In this document: piece after piece, positions 54,889 through 64,000 of the stretch
How the letters are laid out: each line of letters opens with the position of its first letter
Numbering within the stretch: the stretch's first letter is position 1
Assembly (NCBI RefSeq): GCF_019097595.1
Contig: NC_080718.1
Coordinates: forward strand, 18,702,157-18,766,156
Source of the DNA: Hemibagrus wyckioides
Taxonomy: Eukaryota > Chordata > Actinopteri > Siluriformes > Bagridae
Reading direction: 5' to 3'
DNA: 64,000 nt
Made by a program: the position numbers and the translations under genes
The notes under the pieces: model-generated
What the model was told of the DNA's origin: nothing
Databases searched by the model: none
What the model saw: the letters and a program-made list of their open reading frames with translations, nothing else

Positions 54889-57800
54889 GGCACAGTATGG
54901 AATTTTCATTCAGAGCTCATTTAAAGAATACACATGTGCACACAACACTGGCTTTGCTTGAGCTCCAGCAGGGCTTGATTTTGGGCAAAGGAGTTTGATG
55001 GAGGGAATTTGTCCTGAAGCCTCTCATTTAGCTCATAACCATGAACCAGGATCTCATCTGGACTGCATTTGCACTATAGGGGCCTGACCACAGCGCAAGG
55101 AAATCATAGACCCGAAATTGCTGCGCTGCAGAGTCAGTGGCCAAACGCTGGTATTTTTATTTACTTCAGGAGGCAACAAGTTAATTTATACGCATGCAAA
55201 CGTTTAACTCTGAATACAGCTCACAAAAGCAGCAGCAGAAAATGTGTTCTTGCCTGTGAGGGCATTTGGGTCTTGCTAGTTTAATTGTTTGTTTTCATTG
55301 CTTAAGTGTATAAACTGTGCATGAGCCAGTGAGTGTGGAAACTCCTCTCTCATGCTACATTACAGGCTCTTGCAATAGCCTTTTGCTTTACTTCACTGAA
55401 GCAAAACACAGATTTAAGCACAGCTGTGCTTTAAGTAGGGAAGATAGCCATTGCAGGTTGCTTGGCCATGCATTACACTATAGATGCATTACACTATTCA
55501 ATAATTAAGCCTGTTGTGCGCATACAAAAGCACACATCTTATGAGTGCTTATTGTGAAGGCCAGAATGGACTCCAAAATTGTAATATTATAGCCTTCGGA
55601 TGTGACAGCTAAAGCTCATGAATGAACAGGATGAGCTATTCTGCATCCTAAACAAATTTTTGGTCAGACATTCAACCATTTTGTACTGTGCAACTCTTTT
55701 TTAAGAGGAAGTTTTCAATGGTCCCTGTTTACATTCCAGTGGTTACAGCAAGGTAGTTGGTTTGCTAAGCAGTGTCTCCAGGTGCAGAGAGATTGCCGAG
55801 GTAATTACAAAGGAAATTCCCTGACCACAGTGACAGTAGCTCTATGACGAGCTCTTACTGTGTCATTTACCTATTCTCCCACATAAGCCCTCAAATACCA
55901 TCCTTCACATGAGTCAAAGCCTCTTGTGAAGATGCGTGTTTGCTCTCTGAACACACCCTTGAACTGGGTTACTGGAAGCAACATTGCTGCAGAGGGAGGT
56001 GAGTAATGATAGGATTCTCTGATTGAATCTTGGAAAAAGAAGGAGAAAAAAGGCAAAAAAGTAAATCATTGATATTTGAGTAAATGAAGAATGCCACCAA
56101 GAAGTTTCCAGTAAGAGGTCATATATGAGAGGTCAAAGTATGTAAAGTAGGAAAAAAAAACCTATTTGGAAATATATAGATACTAAAGTGTAGTAAGAAG
56201 ATTGAGCCTGAGACATAAACACTCATGATTCATTGTTGCATCCAAAACTTTGCATGTACATATCCTTTGATGTCGCTGTCTCTTTCTATTCTGTCCTCAG
56301 TGCTTTAATTTACAACTTCCAGGTTTTATCTTTGGGATCACATTTCATTACAACGTGCTGCAATAAATGTACCAAAATATACTTCAGAGTCTGTAAAATG
56401 TTATTCACAAAATAACAGATTATTTCACTCATGTTACCCTGAAATGTAGTGCCTGTCATTAAAATCAGACCTTTATTTTATAGCATACTGTGCACAATGC
56501 CTAGGGAAAAACAACAATTTGTGAAATGAAAGTAAACAGAATTCATCGCCATGGTAACCTATTGCAAGGGGGAAAAAATAAGTCCTTTTTGTGTCCTTTT
56601 ACTACTTGACTTTTTTAAGTAAACTGTCACGTCTCCTATATCCCTTTTTTTAGTACAAACAAATGATGTCACTGCGCTGTCATGGGAACCTTGAAGACAG
56701 TGACTTTGTAAAGATTGCAAAAAAAAAAAAAAAAAGCCATAAGTTCAAACAAAGCCGCTGCTTGCCACCAAGAACGTTCCTGCCCCTAAAACTCCAACAG
56801 CGTAAGCCTCGGCACAAGGCTAGCAACAGGAGTCCTCCACCAAAACATGCTCCTCAGTCTCAGCTGCATCTGTGTAAGATGCTACAGAGCTGTAATTTCA
56901 TGTGCCGCTGGCTGTATCCGTGAAGATTTATTTTGTGTAAATACATGCTTTACTTCCTCCAGATCCCACCAGCAGATGGCAACCATTAGTCCATCTCACT
57001 TTAAACAAAATATGGGCTGATATAAATACTTTGCTGACCACTTCAACGTGTGTGATCAGACTTCTGTCTGCAGGCCATTGCTCCAATTGAATATGAAGCG
57101 AGTCTTGCATGTAGGGAGTGTCTGAAAATAGTTTAAAGTGCAGCCTAGCTAAGCTCTTTGCATGCTATGGCTGATGTGCTACAGGGATTTCCTTGAGTCA
57201 AAAGGGCATACAGTAAGGGAGTGTGGAGATTTCCTTTGTACAGTGCTTCCTTTTCTCTCAAATTAATACAATGTTATAAAATATATGGAGCAAAGAAAAT
57301 CAGTTTTTGCCCTTAAAATGAAAAACACACCTAAATTATATTTAAGGAATAGTATAAATGCCAAAAGTGTGATGATTTGGCCATGCAGAGAAAAAAAAGC
57401 CATTAAGATATGAAGTAAAGCAGACGAGTGAAGTATGTTCATTTTTATATTTGATATATGTTTACAAAGCTACAGTTTCCATTTACTGTGTCTAATTATG
57501 TGATTATCCCTTACCTAACAGACTCCTTTCTTTCTAGGCAATTGTGCTGTTTGGTGCATCAGCAGGCATCACCCACCATTCCTTTTGGTGGACGTAAGCA
57601 GTGTTGCCAGGTCTTTGTGACAAAATCATCCTAAATCATGACCATTCAAAATCATTAAAACTATTTCAGTGGTGAATAAAACCAATCCAGTTTCAAAATT
57701 CCAAATTTAGTCAAATTCCTGTATTGACCTCCAACGTCACTGGCAAATACACTGTAAAATTATATATTAAAAACAAGTACAATGCATTGTAAAATTATAC

Positions 57801-60800
57801 ATTAAAATGACCAAATTTAGCAAGTCAGAAGTATCCCAAAAGTAGCCCAGACATGGCAGCCTTGTAGACAAGAGGGTGTTTCAACCATAAACTGTCATTT
57901 AATTATCGTGCATAGAAGGTGTGAGAGAATGACTCAAAATCTATTATATTAGCATTTACCTGTCAGAAAACAGTCCTTTATTCATGGAGATATGAGCAAC
58001 TAGGTGTGGCTTTCAGTTATTTTGTACTTGCATAATTTTTGAAGAAATTTTGACAACTTTCGATCATTATATCTCAGCCAGTCTGGAAAACCACATATCA
58101 AATATGGCAGCTAAGTCTCAACAGACAGATTCATTTTTATCATGATCTGTCAATACCTTAATAAAATCAAAAGCAGTGGTACTCAAATGAGTCCTCAGGC
58201 AGGGCCCCAAGACAGTCTCTATTTTGGCCAGATGAAATTTCATAAAACACAAAAGAGAGAAAAATGTTCATCTGTGGAGCCTTTAACAGATCAAACTCTA
58301 AAATATCAATCATTAGGTAGACCATGCTACCTAGCAAGCTAGCAAATTAGCTTCCTGACAAAATACCATTAAATGTTATAATAATGTGATGGCCAAAAAA
58401 GGATGTTGAGATGAATGCTATTATGCTAATATCAGTAGCATGGCACTTGTATGGAGCACATGGAATCAATGCAATTAAATGGATTTCTCATTGGGAAGGA
58501 GAACACACTATACACAAGTCATTAACTGTTGCTTGGCAGCTTGGAAATGTGGATGCCAAACATGGACGCTATAATGTCTTTTATACATTTAAAAGTAAAG
58601 GCAGTGTGAAAGTAAAAAGTGGAATTCTTAACGTCTGCCCCAGATATGTTTAGAAATAACAAAGAAAATACTGCAGGAAAAATTAAACTATAATTACTAT
58701 TAGATTCACCCATAGATTTTACCAAATATAAACACTGTGTCGTTTAGATTTGGGTGGTTAATTAGTCAAATGAATGTCGTTAGTCCTGTGACAGGTATCT
58801 CATCCAGATGTGTCTTCCCAGGATAGGCTCTGGATCAGCATCTGGCTCGTGGTCATACATTTTGCTGCAGCAGGGTGATTTTAATAATCACATAACCTTA
58901 AACAAAGTCAAGAGGCTATCTTATGCAACAGGCCATCTTGAATTAGGCTGTATCACTAGGCTGTATCACTATCTAATGAGTAATCCTATAATAGCTAGTC
59001 TGAGAGTTTGAGTGGTTTAATTCAACTCTGTTCCATGCAGTGGGTGTGTTTCTTGTTGACATTAACCAGGGCTAGCAGGTTTTAACAAAATTTCTATCCT
59101 AGCTAAAAAAAAAAAACGTACAAAAGACCTGGATTTTTCAAAGCAAATTTCGGCAGCTGATAGATGGCTGTGGATGTTCTTTCTTGGATAGCCTAATTAC
59201 AGCAATTACATATAAGAACAGCTTACACTCAATTTCCATCATTGTACAGTTAATAACTTCTATTTGGTATAAGAAACATAATACATAATACTCTAATAAT
59301 ACTAACACTCAAGTTCTTTTAACACTTGACTTCATGATATACAGTTATAGAAGTGGAATAGTTTAGAATGACGCTATCTAGTGTCATCCAGATGATGATG
59401 GCTTCCCTTTGGAGTTTTGTCCTTTTGTCACCACTGTCTTGCTCATTAAAAAAAAAAAAAGTTTTATATCCGGATTTCTTTGTGTCACTGTTCACTGTTA
59501 AAAGCATCATATAAATAAAACTGAATTGAAATGAATTTATCTTTAACTAGTAGATACCAATATGTTAATGAAAACTTGAAATCAAATGAAATGCTGTTTC
59601 TAAGAATCCTTACACGTTGATCATATACTTCTTACCAAGTGCTTTTTAATGAATTATTATGAAGATACTCTGTGACTCCCGTCCTGATCTAAAGTCCCTG
59701 GCTGCTTTGAAAAGTGCTTATTATTAGCCAGTGGTGGCAGGGATGTCAGGCTCTCAGCTGTGCATTCTGCAATAGTGTGAGACTCACAGCTGGAGGTGGC
59801 TCTGGGAAGAATGTTAGCACGGTCCACCCTCTTTTTGTGCCCTATTACTCCAAGTCCGGAGGCACTCTGAGGGAGTGCACAGGATCAGTTTTCCTCAGTG
59901 CTGTTACACACTTTTCAACAGCTACCCACTCCTTCCTCTGCTGGGAACAATATAGAAGTGCTTATAGATGAATAAGTACTATTCTGTGCTTAAGACCTAT
60001 TTAAGCATTTATTTGAGTTTTAAGTGTCAACATCTGTGCATCAAAACTGCTGATCACACACATTACTTGTCCATCAATGGAAGCAAGTACAGCATGCTAG
60101 TTGCCTGTAATAAAATTAGCATTAACACAAGGGCAGATAGATTACTTAGTAATTGCCTTTGCTTTCAGTATAAAAAATATGAGCATCCTATCATAAATGT
60201 GCTTTTATGTTAATTAATAAACATACACTACACATGTGAAAAAAGATAAGATATGCTAGTTGACTAGAAAGCTATGTTAACTAGCCCTCTGGGGCTAACT
60301 GGATTTGTGAATTTATAATCCATGTGTGTGTCACTTTACATATTAGACTCATTTTTTTAATCTCAGTTTTCTCTTGAGCAAAAAAGGCAAAGCTTCAGAG
60401 TTAATCTTTGTGTCCTTTGCTAAGGAAGTTTTAATAATTCTAAACGTTTTAAGTTTCTTGTCTCTGGGGCATTTTAATAGCACACTTGAGTGACTTATGG
60501 AGAGTCCATCTGGGCCCACTGTTTTATTAGCTTTTACTTGGCTTATTTAATTACATCTGCCTGATGAGACAACCTTGGCTACGGGAATTAGAGAGGCCTG
60601 TTCAGTAGTTAGTATTTGCATTAGTTATATTACTAGATAATAGATTGGATCTTTTATTATTAGGCTAATTCACATTAGTGTAAGTTTGTAAACTATGTTT
60701 AAAGGCATGACTAAGAAGAAATTTTTGTCACCAAATTAGTGAAATGAATATTTGTGTATTTAATGTAATCAGCACTTCCTGAGCTGAATATTAGTGATTT

Positions 60801-61718
60801 AATTTAATTTCCTTCTTTTGTTCTGCTAAAAATCATAAAATTAGAATAACAGAAAGCAGAGCTTATCAGACACTAAATCAACCCAGTTCAAGTACACACT
60901 AATAAAATAGTATTCAAGATCAAGAATACTGTATTGAGAACATTGATAATTGCATTACAGTCAGCTTGTCATTTTACAGGAATTATTAGTAAAATTAATG
61001 ACAAACAGAAATCTGGGAAACTGTTCTTTGCACAGAAATCTATTTACTGTATATTCACATGCTTTTATATGTGTAGGAAACGGAAACAGACCATGCTTTA
61101 TTACCACATAAAAGTGATACTGGATGGAGAAAAAGTGGCCTTTTGTCTGGAAGTTTTTCAGAGTCAGCCCACGAGAAAATTCATGGTTTAGAGATTTAAG
61201 AATAAGCTGATTTATTCAGCTGAAAGGATTTTTATAACAGCTGAACAAATCCAATCACTAAGCGTTAGGGCCATTTCATTCTTGAAATCTGGAGACCACT
61301 GAGAACTTTGTGGTAGACTGAAAAGCGCTGAGGCTGACACGCACAAAGCTTTCGTCATGCTTGATTCAATATCTAAACTGATTCTGGCAAGGGCTTGATC
61401 ATTAGTAAAAGGTTAATTAGGTCTGGATTTTCAGAGGAACAAACCTGTTATTGCTCCAAATACATCATGCCATTGCATTTGAGGTTTTAAAAAACTCTCA
61501 TATTTAACACCTGAAAAAAAGATTCATGAAGCTTTTTAAGCCTTTGGATAAGTCTTAAGAGTTACCTAAAGAAAGGAGAAATTAAAGGAGAAATTAAACT
61601 AAACATTTTTTGTTACCACATTTAACACTGATATTTACAGACATTTAAAACTGCTCATATCCATGACACTAATCATTAGAATATTGATAAGAGCTGTAAA
61701 GTTAATTCTGGACTCTGT

Positions 61719-61738
61719 ATGTGTGTGTGTGTGTGTGT
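61719..61738. repeat. (TG)n microsatellite
   Basis: Ten TG units. Confidence 0.85.
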
Positions 61739-61939
61739 CAATGCTCCATTTCCTACTTGCCGAAGTTCAGTAGTGATGATGTGGTTGATTTTTCCTTCAA
61801 AGAGAGAGATAGACAGAAAGAGAGAGAGTCGAATGAGAGAAGATTATATGTCTTTGTAGTCAATGCATGACATAACCTTTTTAATTTAGAATATACCAAG
61901 GTCATAGGCTTCCTATAATAACTTGGAAGTAACCAAAGA

Positions 61940-62335
61940 CAAACAGAAACCTTTAATCTGACTTTCAAAAATAGGGCGCTGGCTGATCAGCCACCTTGCC
62001 AAGTGGGCACAGTTTCTGGGTCCACACGGTCGTATGCTAAACACGCTTGGCCACATGAAAGCAGGGCCAATGTGGGCTGCTGCAGCACAATGAGGGATCT
62101 GCAGCATGCACGTCTGAAACGCCTTTAATAGAGGCAGCGTGTGTGAGCCTGTCCCCACATGTCCCTGCTCCACACGACCACACTCACCACCACATCATTC
62201 TGCAGACTAGAGGAGGCTTGACTGTAGCGCAGGAAAGGCTCAGTGCTGACTGGACACAAGGACAATGACAAACGACAAAGCTGGATGACAAGATCCTTCC
62301 ACTGGGGAGTTAATGCCACGTGGGTCTAATCCAAA
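61940..62335. promoter_or_regulatory. Candidate distal regulatory element of bmp2
   Basis: About 400 bp of higher-complexity, GC-richer sequence in an AT-rich desert. It contains a near NFI-type site (cttgccaagtgggcac) and cacgtggg-like E-box strings. No convincing coding potential. This is a call from composition and position only. Confidence 0.25.
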
Positions 62336-63802
62336 TATGTTGCTGAGCCACATCAGAGAAAAGCAAAAGAGTGCATTTATGCAGCATTTAATACACAATG
62401 TGATGACTTCACATCTGTATCGTGAATATCATATCATATATGTAAATCTCACCTCCAGTTGGTCAGAAAATGTTGACTGATGTTCTAGAGCACACCTTCT
62501 CAACTTCTATATCAACAACTCATATACAGAGACTTGTATCGCAGTGATATATTGTAAGGCTAATGATAAACAGTCTCCGGTGTTGGTGATTTGTAACAGC
62601 CAGTAAGTTTTCCACCATGAGAAAGTCTTCAGGACAGAGAAGTTTCTGTTTTCTCAGTAATATGACAAGCTGTGTGTATTTATCTTATTAACTTCAACAC
62701 AGAGAAAAAAGAGAGCTACAGCTACTACAGCTGCAGGGGTAACAGGAACCTGTTAATGTTCCACAACATTAAAAGTAACTCTATCCTGTTAAAAACACAA
62801 CATCTTTTATCCATAAAAAAAATGTATTAGTTGAAAAAGGTTCTGTTGCATTTGGGGCCATTCTGTTCATTAAAACGTTGAATATTAAATACAGAGTGAC
62901 TTATAATGGATGTGTGTATATTCAGAGAAGGGAACAAATTCAGTATTCAGAAATAAGTGCTTTCATGAATTTTAATGTGAAGAATATAATTCCATTCAAA
63001 CCAGCTTTTTCGTTTTGCTAAAGTCCTGCATCAGGCACAATTTTAGTCAGAACAACAAATAGAAGAGGTTTGCTGAGGTAAATGTTCAACCTGGGCATCC
63101 TGGGAAAGTGTTCAAATGCAAAACTATAGGTAACACACGTTTATACTGAAATTGGAAATGGATTTACATCATCCTACACTTCAGCACCTAATTTTTAAAA
63201 CTGTCTGTAAGACAAAGGCTCCAGTCATTCCCCTCAGCATATGTAAAAATCTTCTGTAAATGATTTCTCCTGCCAAGAACCAGTATGTTAAGTTTGTGCT
63301 TCATCATGAGTAACTTATGATGTCATTTTTTGTGTGTTTTTTTGTGTTTCTCTTACTTAGTTTTAAGAGTATGTCATTTCCTATTTGCCTCAGATTCACC
63401 GTAAGTTTTTCCAAAACTCTCATTTTGCCTAACTGCATCCAGGCCTTCAAGATGTCTACTCCTCAGTCTGTCTTTTTATCCTTTCACAAGCCGTGCAGTG
63501 TGAGATATGATAGGCTTCTCTCAGAGGTGAAACCATTCAGCTTAACGACTGGAAAAACACACATGAGAAGCAGAAAGGTGTTTAAGCCTGTGTGTATCCA
63601 CTATATCAACAGCTACTTCAGGAGGTTTGTGGTAAGTCAGTCACACACAGGTCTCTGTAAGTCAAAGTAAAGGAAGTGAGGTGATTTTAAACTGACACCA
63701 AAGGATGTGTTCAAAAGATGTGGCGGTTCCTCTGGGATACAGAAGTATGCTTGATAAACAGATGGTAAGAAGTAAATCGTGGCATTGAAGCCTTTCTGAT
63801 TG

Positions 63803-63862
<60 letters not shown>

Positions 63863-64000
63863 AATGTGACTCGTATAAAAAACCTAACTGCTTATGAATT
63901 GGAGTCAACATTTCCATCAATAATCCACTTTTACTGTGTATGTTTATATATATACTGTTACTACACAGTATGAGAAAACCGTTACGTGGCTTGTTGTTCT
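62336..64000. other. Intergenic, nothing firm
   Basis: AT-rich DNA without recognisable genes. A plus-strand open frame at 63317-63670 (117 codons) has a hydrophobic start but no family resemblance and no supporting splice context. Confidence 0.4.
63804..63859. repeat. (TA)n microsatellite
   Basis: About 28 perfect TA units. Confidence 0.95.

Larger units (their letters stand above)
53814..61900. other. Gene-free region downstream of bmp2
   Basis: No protein or RNA gene recognised. Microsatellite at 54832-54888, a SINE-like fragment near 58790-58900 (tctcatccag...ggataggctctggatcagc), and several poly-A runs. More complex patches (about 55040-55260 and 56750-56930) stand out from the AT-rich background and could be regulatory. 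Confidence 0.45.

Noticed and set aside
63317..63670. 117-codon plus-strand frame with hydrophobic start
   Set aside because: No recognisable family, no signal-peptide cleavage pattern I trust, and no neighbouring exon.
63711..63920. Tyr-Ile repeat frame
   Set aside because: Translation of the (TA)n microsatellite.

Overview
This is vertebrate nuclear DNA, almost certainly from a teleost fish and possibly an ostariophysan such as a catfish. The order is a guess from the repeat flavour, not demonstrated. Split genes have GT-AG introns and short to medium intron lengths. The DNA between and inside genes carries Tc1-like transposons, teleost-type dispersed repeats and long microsatellites. The gene set (tribbles-like, napb, mcm8, crls1, gdf3/Vg1, bmp2) resembles human 20p, where MCM8, CRLS1 and BMP2 are neighbours.

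Layout. 1-7.3 kb is mostly featureless, apart from possible exons of an unidentified minus-strand transcript that would start at a CpG-rich promoter near 7.6 kb. 9.36-11.04 kb (minus) is a complete three-exon tribbles-family pseudokinase, probably trib3, bracketed by two Tc1-like elements. 13.6-19.1 kb (minus) is an 11-exon beta-SNAP gene (napb), with two more Tc1 remnants in its fifth intron. 20.16-29.25 kb (plus) is an 18-exon mcm8, divergent from napb across a 1.07-kb promoter interval. It has a repeat-encoded SWRGG/RGG amino terminus and a Tc1-like element in antisense orientation in intron 8. 30.62-33.07 kb (plus) is a seven-exon crls1 (cardiolipin synthase). 33.1-48.4 kb is intergenic, with another Tc1-like relic, SINE-like copies and several inverted repeats. 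48.50-49.67 kb (plus) is gdf3/Vg1 and 51.06-52.74 kb (plus) is bmp2, head to tail with 1.4 kb between them. 53-64 kb is gene-free DNA downstream of bmp2, where cis-regulatory elements would be expected.

Every spliced model below was assembled by hand from GT/AG boundaries and reading phase. Coding lengths divide by three in all six genes: 289, 295, 899, 380, 361 and 392 residues. The genes do not form one pathway. mcm8 acts in homologous recombination, napb in SNARE disassembly, crls1 in mitochondrial lipid synthesis, the tribbles protein in kinase and ubiquitin-ligase scaffolding, and gdf3 and bmp2 are secreted ligands of the Nodal/Activin and BMP branches of early axis patterning.

The most notable points are the tight gdf3-bmp2 tandem, the degenerate active-site motifs of the tribbles protein together with a splice acceptor built from a large pyrimidine microsatellite, the tandem SWRGG repeat in MCM8, and a perfect 15-bp hairpin 28 bp before the mcm8 start codon. 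No CRISPR array, rRNA or tRNA gene, and no bacterial-type system, was seen.
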